The notes: generated by a model from the sequence alone, not told the origin. Shown: positions 12,041 through 23,509, counted from the first letter of the stretch. The stretch: DNA of 64,000 nt from Yamagishiella unicocca (GCA_003116995.1 BDSL01000047.1:656496-720495), one strand, 5' to 3'. Translations and numbers: made by a program.

Positions 12041-13360
12041 AGCTAAATCGGTTACACTGTTGCGGGTGGGGCACCGAGATGAAACCCGTAGGTGGGCACT
12101 GAACATTAAGACCGGTACGAGCACACGGTGCTCCTCCGGGGGCTTCAAGGAAGACTCTCCGGGGGCAGGGGGGATGTGCGGGGGGCCCGAGTAGACGGGG
12201 GCGGTTGCTGCTGGCGCTGCTGGCGCGGATTTCGACGTGGACCCCACGCCTTGCTCTACAACTCTGATCAGGAACTGCGCGGACGGAAGACTGCTCGGGG
12301 GCCATGAGGAAATGGGTTTGGGTTTGTGGCTCGTCGTGGCTCAAATGCTTTGTGTAGCTGCTGTTAGCTTCCTGGATGAGTGACGCGATGGGCCGGGTGG
12401 CGTCCTGAGTCAAGGTAGGGGGCAGGGGTCGGCGCGGCGAGGGAGGAGAAGGCCGGGTCTGCGGTCCCTGTCGCGTCCATCCCCCCATCCGGCCGTCCCT
12501 ACGGGTACCCTTGTACTACCCCCCTTCATACCCCCCCCCCGGGGAGCACTAGCCAGCTGCACTCCCCCAATGCGTGTTTTTACTGGTGCTACACACGGAC
12601 CGGGGATTAGCGGTTGTCGGTTAGCGACGCGAGTCTCCCACGTGTGTTTTGGACGGCGGTCGGGGGCTCGCGCTGAATGGGACTGCCCCCAGGTGCGAGT
12701 GTGGTGCCCCGGAGGGGTGAGAGGGCCGGGGCCGCATATCCCCGAGATGGCGGTGGAGTGTACGGAGTGAGATGCGGCTGCTGTGTTTCGGGGCTGGTGG
12801 GTGTGAGCGGGGTTTCGGAGCTAGTAGGTTGCGGGGTTTCGGAGCTGGTGGGTGTGCGGGGTTACGGAGCTAACGGATTGCGGGGTTCGGAGCTGGTGTG
12901 TGCGGCAGTGCGGCTGGGCCGGCGGTGCTCCGGCGCCGACGCCGGGGATGCGCGCCTGCCTGGATCCCTGACCCGTGGGTCAGCTGGCGCTGGGGTTGAT
13001 GCAACGTGCGCAGCCAGTGACGCACTCGCCGGGTGGGTCCCTCGCGGTCGTTACACGTGGGTGCGGGTGTACCGCGAAGTGTACCGCGGGCGGCACTGCA
13101 TCACCCATGTCCGGCACAGGCAGGCACTCGTGTCGTGTTATCGCTGGCGGGTTACCTCGCTGCCCCCCAGCACGGCTCTGCGGCAGTCAGGCAGGCAGGG
13201 CAGCTGCCACCAGCCGGGGCTCGGGCCGCCGTAACGCGCCAAGAGCCAGCCCACGGCTCCGGCCGACAGCCGCTCATGCAGATGTTCGTACAGGTGATGT
13301 CCGTACACATGTTCGTACGCGTGTCTGTTCAAAGACCGCAGCGCCCATAGCGCATACACA
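12041..13360 (-). other. Possible minus-strand exons of an unrecognised gene
   Basis: Two segments look more like coding sequence than their surroundings. At about 13140-13300 a frame reads YEHLHERLSAGAVGWLLARY and continues to RRAVLGGSE, followed by a GTAACC donor. At about 12180-12405 a frame opens after an ACTCAG acceptor and reads ATRPIASLIQEANSSYTKHL, then HFLMAPEQSSVRAVP. I recognise neither and could not join them in phase with a start and stop. GC-rich antisense sequence can look like this by chance, so the call is weak. Confidence 0.2.
12785..12903. repeat. Imperfect 24-25 bp tandem repeat, 5 units
   Basis: The unit GGGGTTTCGGAGCTGGTGGG and variants recur about five times in a row, with substitutions between units. 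Confidence 0.75.
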
Positions 13361-14077
13361 CGCGAGAGGCGGACACCTCGGATGCCTCACCCCGCCGCCT
13401 CATCCCTCCCTCGGCCCCGCAAAAAGTACGCTCCGAAACCATCTGTGAGTAGGTGGCCGAGCGCCGCTCGCTGACAGCTCCGTCCGCACGTCCAATCCCC
13501 ACTCCATTCCTCCCGCCACAAGACGTTACGAATCCGTACACTCACGCACGTGCACTCAAGCCACGTAGGGCCCTCTTGCGCTAGGGCCCTCTCGCTCGTC
13601 CGACCGCCCTGTCTAGTGCGGCTCCCGCCCCGCCCGGCCACGACTTGGTGAAGGTAGTGCGGGCCTTACGTCACGGCTTGCTTCGCTTCTTCACAACAGC
13701 TCGTCACGGACAGGAGGACACCGTCGACTGCAACACCAGCTGCGCATAATCCCATACCAGCGCTGGACTTCCTTTTGCTCCTACTGCTACTGCTGTTGTC
13801 CTCCTCCCCCTCCCACTTCCTCCCTCCCCCTCCCGCGTCAGCCCCCCCCACCCCTCCCTTCCAGGGTGCCGCAGCCGAGACCCGTCCACAGGTCTCCGGC
13901 CGTCAAACAAACTCCTCCGGCATGCGAACTCAACCGCTTGTCCCCGACTACCCGCCGCTTCTTGCCTCGCCTCCTCCTCCTATGTGTTTTGCCAGGGTTT
14001 CCTCTCCCCTCCCCCCCCTCCCCCCCCTCCCTCCCTTCTGCCCCCCTTCCTCACGCCGCCTCGCACCCCCCTCACGC

Positions 14078-14177
14078 CGGCCACCCTAGCCCACCAGCAT
14101 GCGCGCGCGTCCCGGTGTCCGAAGGCTATCCACCCACTGCAATTCCCCAGTCGAGTTACCGGTTCATTCACGTGACC
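14078..14177 (+). repeat. Dispersed ~100 bp repeat, copy 1
   Basis: This segment, just past the TTC5-like stop codon, is nearly identical to 19266-19370 and to the reverse complement of 15661-15752. The shared core starts at GCATGCGCGCGCGTCCCGG, includes GTGTCCGAAGGCTAT, and ends with a ttaccggtt tail before a C-run. The copies sit in different introns or flanks of the same gene, in both orientations. Confidence 0.85.
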
Positions 14178-14185
14178 CGCCCCCC

Positions 14186-17100
14186 TCACGCCGCCCTCAT
14201 GACGTGGTGCAGCACCGGCGTCTGCGCCGCCTGGTGCAGCGGCACTCCGTCCACAAGCACACTGCTGCGGCAGCCAGGGTCGCAGCCAACAAGCAGCAGC
14301 GGGAAGCGGTAAGTGCGAGAGCCGGCGGCGGCGGCGGCGGCGGCGGCCGCCTCCGGCGCAGCGGCCGGGGGCGGCACCGACGCCGCCTCCTCGCGAGCGG
14401 CGCCAGGCCCAGTGGAGCCGGTTGAGGGAGCTGGCGCCGGTGGTGGCGGGGTTGGCCGCGGGGGCGGGGGCGGTGGCGGGGGCCAGCTGACCTCCACCCT
14501 CCTCATCTCCGGGTGTACGACAGCCAGCAGCTGCGTCATGTCGAAGGCGTCGTGGTGGATGTGGGTGAGGGCGAGCACGAAGCAGCAGCCGCCAGTGTCC
14601 ACACACACAAGGTAGCTGGGGGGCGGAGGGGGGGGGGCGGGGGGGGAGGGGGAAGGGGAGGGGGTTTCGAGGATTACCCGTGGGTGCGAGAGGGAGAGGG
14701 GGAGGAGGGTGGTCACAGAAAAGGACGGGGTGAAGGAGGGTAGGCAGGGGGGTTGGGCAGGAGGGGGGGTAGGAAGGGTACAGGGACGCGGGAGGAGGCT
14801 GAAGCTGCGACGTGACGCTGGTAGAGAGCAGGGCGGCCTGGTACGAGTCCGCCAGGCACATCGTAGTAGATGACTAATCAATGTACGGCGATACGTCTGG
14901 CCCGGTATCCCCCCCGGCCCCCCCAGCATGCGGCTGCTGGAGCAGTGGGACCCCTTGGTGGGCTCCTGGCAGGTGATGTGTGAGGGGCTGCTGAGGGGTG
15001 GCCCGTCGGCCCCGCTGAGCAGACCCACCCAGACTGCCACTTCCGCCCTGCGCTGTCCTGGATCTTCCAGGTCGAGTCCGAGGGTTGGTGGCCTCCGTCA
15101 CCGCCCCCGTTGGCTTCAGACGTATAGAGCCAGGACAGCACGTGGTGGAGGGGCAGCTCGGGTATGTCTTCCCCCCCTCTCCTCCCCCCCCTCTCCTCCC
15201 CCCTCTCTCCTTCCCCTTCTCCTCCCCCTCTCCTCCCCCTCCTCTCCTTCCCCCCCCCTTCCTCTCCTTCCCCCCCTACTTCCCGACCATCACCCCCATG
15301 CCCCCCCTCGTACACGGGTTTTCTTGCAACTCCCCCTCCTCCCACTCACAGTGTGCCTGACGCGTTCAGCGGGGGCGATACGAACACCAGCGGGCGGCAC
15401 AGCACCGCGAGACCCCGGTTGGAGCCGGGCTGCAGACCCTTGGGGGAGAGGCGGGGTTGCGGCGGGGGGGGGGGGCGGGGCAGGGTCGAGAGGAAACTCG
15501 TTGGTCGGCAGTTAAGAGGTAAGTGAAAAAAGACGATGGCGGGTGGTAGGAAGCGGCCGAGAGCGCGTTCAAGGAGGGGATCTTGCTCGCGACATGCTCC
15601 GACTCTTGGAGCAAGGGGGGGTCCTCCAGGCACGATGAAACGAAACACACTTGCACACGGGGGGGTTACAATAAAAGGACCAGTAACTCGACTGGGGAAA
15701 TGTAGTGGGTGCATAGCCTTCGGACACCGGGACGCGCGCGCATGCTGCGGGACGCATGCACACGGGAGGGGGGGGGGCAAGGAAAACCCGTGGAAGAAAG
15801 GAAAACCCCGTGGGCGGGAGGCCGGGGGGGGGAGAGCCCGTTTTCAGGCGGGGGGAGACGGAGGAAACCAAGAAGCAGGCGAATGGTTTGAGACACGCGT
15901 CTGGGTTTGCGCCCCCTGGGGGTGGGGCGGTGGCTTCGGGCGGTGGTCTAACCGTGAGGCCTGATCAGTCCGGATGCAGGGTACCGGTACCGTGCGGTGT
16001 GCCGACACATGGGGTCGCGAGGCCACCCGGCCAACCTCAGGCACCGGAGATGCCGGGGATCACAAACACATCAGGAGGCCATCGCGCCCCAGGTAGGCGG
16101 AGTCATACCCCCACAAGTCCCCCCCCCCCCGCAACTCCCCCTTCCCAGCCCCGCCTCACCGCCCTCCCCCCCCCCCGCGCCGCATCCACGGGTCTCCCTC
16201 GAAACCCCCCCGCCGCCCTCAGAAAGCCCCCGCCTACAGCACCGGAGACGCCCACAGCACACGTGCGTCTACAGCGCGGTCTCTGGACAGTGCCTGAGGC
16301 GTCGATGTAGGTGCGGGTGTGCCCCTACATGCCTAAAACCCTAAATACCCTCGCATCGAGTGCGCGTTTAGGGGGAGTATCGGCCGGGATACTGCCACAT
16401 GGTCGCTGAGAGGTCTTGTGGCGGGCCACAGCACCCACCACCGCCACCCGCCCCAGATATCCGCACCAGATACCCCACCACCACCATCCGCCCCAGATAG
16501 GTATCCGAGTTCACTCAATCCCCTTCCCACCCTTCACTTCCCCCTTGCAACCGCGGGTTTCTTCGCTACACTTCGCCCCCCCTGGACCACCGGTCTCCCC
16601 TCATGCCCCCCCCTGGACCCCCCCGCCCGCTCTCACCCGCAGCGACTGCAGCGAGAGGCGCTCGTGGTGGGTCCGGGGGAGCACCTCGGAGCCCTCCAGG
16701 GGGGGGAGGGGAGCGGGGGGGGGAGGAAACCCGTGAATTGGGGGGCCGGGGAACGGAGGCAGGGCATGGGAAGCCCTGCAGCGGGGGGGGGGACCGGTGA
16801 CACGAAAACGACAGGATAGTGGGGGAGGGGGGGAGGGGGGGGGGAGCGGGGGGTATGGGAGGAAACCCGTAATTTGGGGGGCCCGGGGAACGGAGGCAGG
16901 GCATAGGAAGCTGAGGGTAGGAACCAGCCGGCGAATGCCGGCGAGGCGGGGGGGCAACTGGGGGTATCACGGGGGGTCACGGGCGCCTGTGTTTCAGCGC
17001 CAGCTATGCGCAACCCGCCGCGGCTGGTTTGGACCCGGGGCCACCCCGGAGGGGTATGAGCGGGCACCCCGAGGGGTATGGGGGGCCACCCCGAGGGGGG

Positions 17101-20100
17101 TATGTTGTACGGGGGCGTAAGGTTCCGGAGCGTATCTTGCGCCACGTGTCATCCGTCACGTGTCATCCCTTGCGAAAGCTCTAAGCGCCCAGCGCAGCTG
17201 CGGCCTTCTCCGCCAGGCCGCCTTCCGGGCTGGCCTCTATCGGTGGCGGAGACCCGCCCTGCCGGCCCCACCCGCTGCACCGCACCCCCCTCCCACCCCT
17301 TCGTCAGCCGTGGATTTGCGCGGAATTATTGTATACCCCCACCTCACCCCGCACTCGCCCCCCTGCGGGTCAATCCCAGCCACGGGGCGGCGCTTAGCTC
17401 TCCCCCACACCCGCTTCTAGGTCCACCTCTCTCCGTAACTCTCTTCTACCATGTGTTTTCAACCAACCCCCCCGCCCCCTCGCCTCGCCCTGCCCGCCCA
17501 CCCTTTCCTCCCTTCCTACCCGCTCCCCACCCGTGCCCCCCCCCCCGCCAAACACGCGCCTCCACACTACTCATGCCCCCGGTTTGTCGGCCGTGGATTC
17601 GCGGATTCTCTTATCAAGCCCCCCCCGCCGCCGCCTCCACCCACCCACCCACCCGCCCACGCACCCTGGCCGCGTCTCCCGCCAGCAGCGCCGTCACCGC
17701 CGCCCAGTGCTGGTCCCTTACGCCCCCCCTCGCCGCCACCAGCCCCGTCAGCTTCCCCAGCAGCACCACCAGGGACTCCATCTGGGCCAGCGCGGGCAGA
17801 CCCGGGTCCAGGGAGGACGCGCGGTGGTAGTCCTGGGCGCCAGGGGGGGAGAAGGGGGGGGGAGGGGGGAGGGGGAGGGGCGGCCGAGAGGACGAGGACG
17901 GGTGCGACAAGGTGAGTGGGTGGGTGGGTGGGTGGGTGGTCATGTGATCTGAAAGCGGGCTGGGTCGGCACTGACAAGGCTGGTGGTGAGACGGGGGATG
18001 TGATGCGAGTTCATGCGCCACACACACCCGGGCTCTGACCGGCTGAGCCAGGCGGCAGGGGACGCGGCGGCTGTCAGCCGCTGAGACCCTCCCCCGCTGG
18101 GCCCTCGACCACCAGGCCTCGCAGCAGCGCACCCGCAGCCCTGGGAACAGGCGTGCCGTCCCCCCCCGGGGTGTCTTCCCCCCCGCCCCCCGGGGTGTCC
18201 CTCCCCCCGGGGTGTTTCCCCCCCGCCTTCCGGGGTGTCCCTTTCTCTGTCTCCTGTGCCGTGTGCACGAGCTCCCTCGCTGGCCCCCCCACCCCCCTTC
18301 GCTCACCCCCCCACGGGATGGTCTTCCGTCAATTCGTTTTCTTTTTCCCTTCCGCAGCCCCAAGAAACCGGCTCCACAGGTTTGCCGGTCGTCCGTCCCA
18401 ATGCTCCAGCATGCGCCCACATCCTCGCTGTCCGCCGACCATGCGCCAACTATCCTGTCGTTTATTCGTGTCACCGGTTTTCACGCCACCCCCCCACGGG
18501 ATGATCAAAGGGGGGTGGGGGGGGGCAGCGATTTGTTTTATCACAAAACCCCCACGGGATTTCCTTACATCACCCCCCCTCCCGCCCCCACCTCCCGCCC
18601 CCACCTCCCGCCCCCACCTCCCGCCCCCATCTCCCGCCCCCACCTCCCGCCCCCACCTCCCGCCCCCACCTCCCGCCCCCACCTCCCGCCCCCACCTGCA
18701 GCGCCGCCGCGAAGTCCTGCGTGAAGGCGTGCAGCGCCGCCCGGTTGTAGTACAGGTCGGGCAGGTCGGCGCAGCCGCACCGCTCAGCCTTGGGGGGGGT
18801 ATGAGGGGGGAGGGAGGTGGGGGGTGTGAGGAAAACCCGTGTGGGGGGGTTGGGGTTGTGGGGAGGAGCGAAGTGGGGTGGAGGTGGGTGAGGGGCGCCT
18901 AGGAGTGTTGAGGGGGGCCGGGCGGCCGGCCGAGGGGTCGGCTGCTTGAATCGGCTCAGCAGGCAAGGCCAGGGGCGAAGGGACGGTGGGAAGGGACGAC
19001 CACTATGTGTGTGGGGGGGTTCGTTTGTGTGCCGGTGGGAGTAGCGGCGGTATCATGGTGCAGGGAGCCCTGAGGCCGGGAGGGGAGATCCGCCGCAGTT
19101 GCAGGGGGCACGAAGCACGCAGCCTCCCCCTCCCTCCCCCTCCCGCCGCCTCCCTCCCCCTCCCTCCCCCTCCCGCCCCCTCCCTCCCCCTCCCTCCCCC
19201 TCCCGCCCCCTCCCTCCCCCTCCCTCCCCCTCCCGCCCCCTCCCGCCGTCGCGTCCGTATGTGCGGCCGGCCACCCTAGCCCAGCAGCATGCGCGCGCGT
19301 CCCGGTGTCCGAAGGCTATGCACCCACTACATTTCCCCAGCCGACTTACCGGTTCTTTTATGTAACCCCCCTCCCGCCCCCTCCCGCCGGAAGCCCTCGT
19401 CCGCACCTCCCGCCGCCCTGCCCCTCCCGTCTACGTGCAGCTACCGCCCCCTCCACGTCACATCGTACGACATCCTCAACCACCCACCCGCCGTCCGCCC
19501 ACGACAACCCACCCGCCGAGCGGAGGGCAGCCCGCACCGCTGCCCCCTGCCCCGTCACGACCCTCCCCATACCGCGCCACAAAACACCCCCCACCCCCCC
19601 ACACACACACGACTTACACGAGGTCGCCATAAGCCCCAGCTGACACACAGCATATCGCCAAGCATAAGCCCCGCCCCACCTGCGCAAAGGCCGCCAGCAC
19701 CCGGTGCAGCTCACCCCGCCCCCGCCCCCGCGCGCCGCCGGGCCCTCCCGCCGCCGCCGCCGCCACCCCCGGTGCTCCCGGTGGGTGGTGGTCTCCTCGG
19801 AAGTAGTCCGCCATCTGGGCCATCGCCAGGACGTCTGCGAAGGGATTGGTTGAAAGTTGACGGTTGGGAAGTTGGCCGTTGGGGGACGGACCGTTGGGAA
19901 GGTAACGATGGGGCGCGAACGCGGCGGCCCTTGGCAACTGGCACTGAGAAACCTCCAGCAGCTCACCGGCCCCACCACCGCCACCGCCTACTCGGCGCGA
20001 CTAACAGCGACGTCTCCCCTCACCCTGCCCTGCACCCCTGCCCCCGCACCTATACCCAGCATACAGCCCCCTTCCCCCCCCCACCGGTTTTCACGGTCAC

Positions 20101-23100
20101 GGTTCGAAACGGTGTTTTTGGCATCCACGTGTCGTCCTCGAAACCCACCGGTTTTCACGCCACCCCCGCACACACACATAGGCCCACGGGTTTCCTCGAC
20201 CACCACAGCTCTTCTCGCCACCCTCCCCCCCACTCACATCACCGGCCCCCCACTCACACCGTAGATTTCCCGGACAGTCCAGCCCAGCTTTCAAGCTTTC
20301 CTGCATGCGCACTCAACCGCGAGTCCCAAAACCTGTCCGCCGGCTACTTGATTTCTGCCCTCCGTCTCCTATGTCGTGCAACCGGGTCTTCTCAGTCCGC
20401 CCCCACTCACACCGGTCCTTTTCTGTAACCCCCACTCACACCAGCTGTAGCCGTTCTCCAGGTCCATCTCCAGGGCACGGCGGGCATGAGCCAGGCTGGC
20501 GGTCAGGGCGGTGGGGAGGGACCCAGCGCCGCCGCCAGCAGCGCCAGCAGCGGCTGCCGCGGCGGCGCCACCGCTGCTGCCGCTCCTCCCCGGGCTCACC
20601 GTCGCCTGCTGTTGCGACGGCTGCTTGGGCTGCAGGAGGGACGCGCCCGCCGCCCCGCCCTGCTGTCGTACCAGCAGTGACATCATCTGGTGCGCCGCCA
20701 CACTGGGGCTGTGACGCAGGCCGGAGGTGAGGCAGCAGCCAGCCATGAACTGCAGGGGGGGGCAGGAGGGGGGGCGGCTGGAGGTCAGGCAGCAGCGGGA
20801 GGGGTGGCAGCAGGGGCGGCAGCACCAGCAGGGGCAGCAGGAGGGGCAGCAGGAGGTCAGGCAGCAGCAGCAGTGCCAGCCCAGCCCGAGGCGAGAGTGA
20901 GGAAGACGGGGGACCACAATGGAGGGGAAGGAGGCGGGAGGGGCGCGGAGGGTTGGCGTGGGGGAAGCGGTTGGACGGCCCGGGGACAACCGGGGGGGCC
21001 CGCACGTGGACCAGCAGCTGTCCGGCTGCCGTACCGTGTCGTACCCCACTGACCCGCAACAAGATAACGGTCCTTGGACCCCTTTTCGCAACAACCGCAA
21101 CGTGCACTGCGACTAGTGCCTCGTTGTACGACATAAGATTGTGGCCATCGTCGCAGCGACCCCCCCCTGCACTACGCCATAGGGCCCGGAAGGCCAGCGC
21201 ACCTGCCTCGGTGGGTCCCGGCACCGCCCCGCCCCCAGCCGCTCCGCCCCCCCCACACTCGGTCAGTAGTGCCCACCGACTTGCAACGTCAAGTCACCTT
21301 TGTCGAACCACCGGTTTCCTGAACCCTCCCCCCTGCCTACCAGGTCCCCCCCTGCCTACCAGGTCCCCCCCTGCCTACCAGGTCCCCCCCCTGCCTACCA
21401 GGTCCCCCCCTGCCTACCAGGTCCCCCCGCTCCCAGTAGCTGTGCGCCAGGCAGTTCCACGCGGTGGGGTTGAGCGGCCGCAGCTTCACCTGGGACCAGC
21501 CGGGTGGGGGGGGGAGGGGCGGAAGGGGGGGAGATAAAAGGAGGGGAAAGGGGGGCGGACGGGAGGGGGAAACAACGTGCAACAGTGGCGGCGGGATAGG
21601 CGGACAGCACAGGAATATGGACGGTGGATGTATGGGTGTTACGGCAGCAGCTGTAGCGGCCGCAGTAGCTGCAGGGCTGCAGGTCGACGCCCCCTCTCGC
21701 TGTCCCAACCCTCCCAACGTATTCCCGCTCCCACCGCCGCCGCCGCGGCTCCGGAACCCCACCTCCCTCCCCATCGGCCTCACCGCCGCCTGCAGCCCGC
21801 CGACCGCCGCGTCCGATGTGCCCCCCCGCATGAAGGCCGCCAGCGCCGCCGCCAGCAGCGCCGCCCCCCTCAGCGGCTGGTGCGAGGTGGCGGCGTGAGG
21901 CTCGTCGGCCAGCAGCCCCAGCATCCTAGGAGGCGGGGGGGGAGTAGCGAGGATACCCGGTTACATGACTGCTTTCACGACTGGTTACACGACTGGTTAC
22001 ACCACATAGGATAAATAGGGCGGTAGGGGGAGAGCGACGCAGGAGCGTGTGTGTATATGTGTGTTTTGGGGGATGGCATACTGACCCGGCGGTTACGCGG
22101 GAGTCTGGTGCGGGGGTTTCTTGGCGCGCTAACCGTCGGTGCAGCAGCAATATGAATATGGGAGAAGATGGAGAGGGGCTTCAGCGATACCAGGGGGGAG
22201 GGAGCGATACCAGGGGGGAGAGAGCTGGAGGCCGTGCCCTAGGAAACCGGGCCTGGCCTTATCCCACTCGTCCCCAAACCTTCCTCCCCCTCCGACGATT
22301 ATGCGCCAACTATCCTGTCCCGTTGCGTAAAACGGTTTTTATACACACCCCTCCCCCCCCCTGGAACCGAGTCGAGTTACCGGTTTTTAACTTGTAACCC
22401 CCTGGAACCGGTTTTTATGGCCCCCCCTGGAGAACCCAATAACCCACCTGGCGCTGCACTCGTCTGCCCTCCGCAGGAGCACCTCCATCTCCACCCCCTC
22501 GCCCCCGCAGTCCAGCTGCTGGCCCCCCCGGGTAGGACCTCCGGCCAGCTGGGTCGGCTGCCGCTCAGCGCCCAGCGAGGAGGTGTCGCCGCTGCCGGCG
22601 CCGCCAGCAGCAGGGCCCGCTGCGCCGCCAGGCAGTGTGGGCTCGGCCGCACTACCGGGGCCCTCAGGCGCCACCTGGCGCACCGCCGCCGCTGCCGCCG
22701 CTGGAGGAGGATGAGGAGGAGGGGGAGGACCGGGTCGTACGCTGCCGTACATCCTCTTTGCGTCGGCCAGCTTGGACAGGCGGTCCACGAGGGCCTCCAG
22801 CTGCTGCCGGAGCTCCTAGGGGGCGGGGGGGGGGGGGGATGAGGGGAGAGCCCGGGTGTCGGCACTGAAAAATAGCACCGGGCGGGGGGGGGGTGGCGGA
22901 GTACGACAAGAAGGGCGCAGCGCAGTGAGAATCGCCGTACGCTGACGAGCGAGGGCGTTGGGCTGGAGCCCGAGAGGGGGGGGGTCAGCAATGCCGTCTG
23001 GCAGCGTTAGTCATCCATGGGGTGTCGACACTAGATATGTACGAGGGAAACACAGGTCGTGCAAGTCGTACAGCTCGGCACTGCAGCGCCGTCCTCAAGG

Positions 23101-23509
23101 GGTCGGGCGCTGCCAGGACCGCGGGCGGCCCCGACGGGTAGGCCACCCGCTAGGAGGCCACACTGCGGCAAACCACTGCAGTGGTCGGGTTGGGTTGGAG
23201 CCGAGCAGCGTCATGTGCGGGTGCGGGTGGCGACCAGCGTCATGTGCGGGTGGCGACCAGCGTCATGTGCGGGTGCGGGTGGCGACCAGCGTCATGTGCG
23301 GGTGGCGAGCAACGTCGGGTGCGGGTGACGTGTTCGCCGCGGCCTCATCGCGATGACAGCACAGGGTGCGGAGTGGCACTGCGTCCCGGCTCGACGATTT
23401 TTGTGCCACCCCACCACTGATGTCCGCCACCAGCCGAGCCCCATCCCACCAACGAACAGCCACCTGCGCCACCCACCTCCATCAGCGTCCTTGCTGCGGA
23501 GCTGGGCAT
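14186..23509 (-). CDS. TTC5: TTC5/STRAP-like tetratricopeptide protein, 11 exons, 638 aa
   Basis: Animal TTC5 (STRAP) has TPR repeats followed by an OB fold; it recognises nascent tubulin at ribosomes and triggers decay of tubulin mRNA, and is also described as a p300/p53 cofactor. Exons (minus): 23509-23477, 22815-22448, 21925-21784, 21489-21418, 20749-20440, 19834-19680, 18788-18696, 17832-17665, 16693-16637, 15438-15350, 14615-14186; every junction keeps phase and the sum is exactly 639 codons. Colinear matches to TTC5: LEALVDRLSKLADAKRMYG (N-terminal helix), VKLRPLNPTAWNCLAHSYW, ARRALEMDLENGYSWYVLAM, DLYYNRAALHAFTQDFAAAL, HRASSLDPGLPAL, GLQPGSNRGLAVLCRPLVFV, and the OB-fold block GTLYLVCVDTGGCCFVLALT. 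It is about 200 residues longer than human TTC5 (about 440) because of Ala/Gly/Pro inserts in exons 2, 5, 6 and 11. The exon 9 acceptor (TGGAG) is the least certain border. The start in an 11-codon exon is supported by phase only. Confidence 0.87.
15661..15752 (-). repeat. Dispersed ~100 bp repeat, copy 3 (inverted)
   Basis: Reverse-complement copy of the element at 14078-14177 and 19266-19370, lying in intron 9 of the TTC5-like gene. The GTGTCCGAAGGCTAT core and the C-run-bounded tail are both kept. Confidence 0.85.
17888..17945. repeat. (GGGT)n microsatellite
   Basis: A run of GTGGGTGGGTGGG lies in intron 7 of the TTC5-like gene. A matching (CCCA)n tract at about 17636-17660 starts right at the exon 8 donor. 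Confidence 0.8.
18584..18695 (-). repeat. 13 bp tandem repeat starting at the exon 7 splice donor
   Basis: About eight to nine copies of GTGGGGGCGGGAG (minus strand) start exactly at the donor of TTC5-like exon 7, so the donor sequence is itself the repeat unit. Confidence 0.85.
19130..19250. repeat. C-rich ~30 bp compound repeat, about 4 units
   Basis: Units built from CCCTCCCCCTCCCTCC ending in CCCGCC recur about four times in intron 6 of the TTC5-like gene, directly before dispersed repeat copy 2. Confidence 0.8.
19266..19370 (+). repeat. Dispersed ~100 bp repeat, copy 2
   Basis: Same element as 14078-14177, in intron 6 of the TTC5-like gene. It ends CTTACCGGTTCTTTTATGTAA followed by a C-run; the GTTAC/GTAAC pair can form a short stem. 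Confidence 0.85.
21337..21430 (-). repeat. 19-20 bp tandem repeat duplicating a splice donor, 5 units
   Basis: On the minus strand, GGGGGACCTGGTAGGCAGG is repeated five times. The first copy contains the end of TTC5-like exon 4 (GACCTG) and its GT donor, so five equivalent donor sites stand in a row. Confidence 0.9.
23207..23330. repeat. Minisatellite, ~23-29 bp units, about 5 copies
   Basis: GACCAGCGTCATGTGCGGGT and variants repeat in intron 1 of the TTC5-like gene, with GCGGGT insertions making two unit lengths that alternate. Confidence 0.85.

Larger units (their letters stand above)
11632..14077. other. Intergenic between convergent genes; low-complexity, possible minus-strand exons
   Basis: This 2.4 kb lies between two convergent genes. 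It contains antisense intron-type motifs (GGTTACACGACATAGG at about 11828, GGTTACACTGTTGCGGG at about 12048), a short imperfect tandem repeat (12785-12903) and two coding-like minus-strand segments listed separately. The motif family is therefore not confined to introns, unless an unannotated gene spans this stretch. Confidence 0.5.

Noticed and set aside
14616..15349. An extra TTC5 exon reading TMCLADS (about 14840-14870) or a frame at 14880-15160
   Set aside because: Direct joining of 15350 to 14615 keeps phase and gives an ungapped match to the TTC5 OB-fold block; the inserted pieces would add residues with no counterpart.
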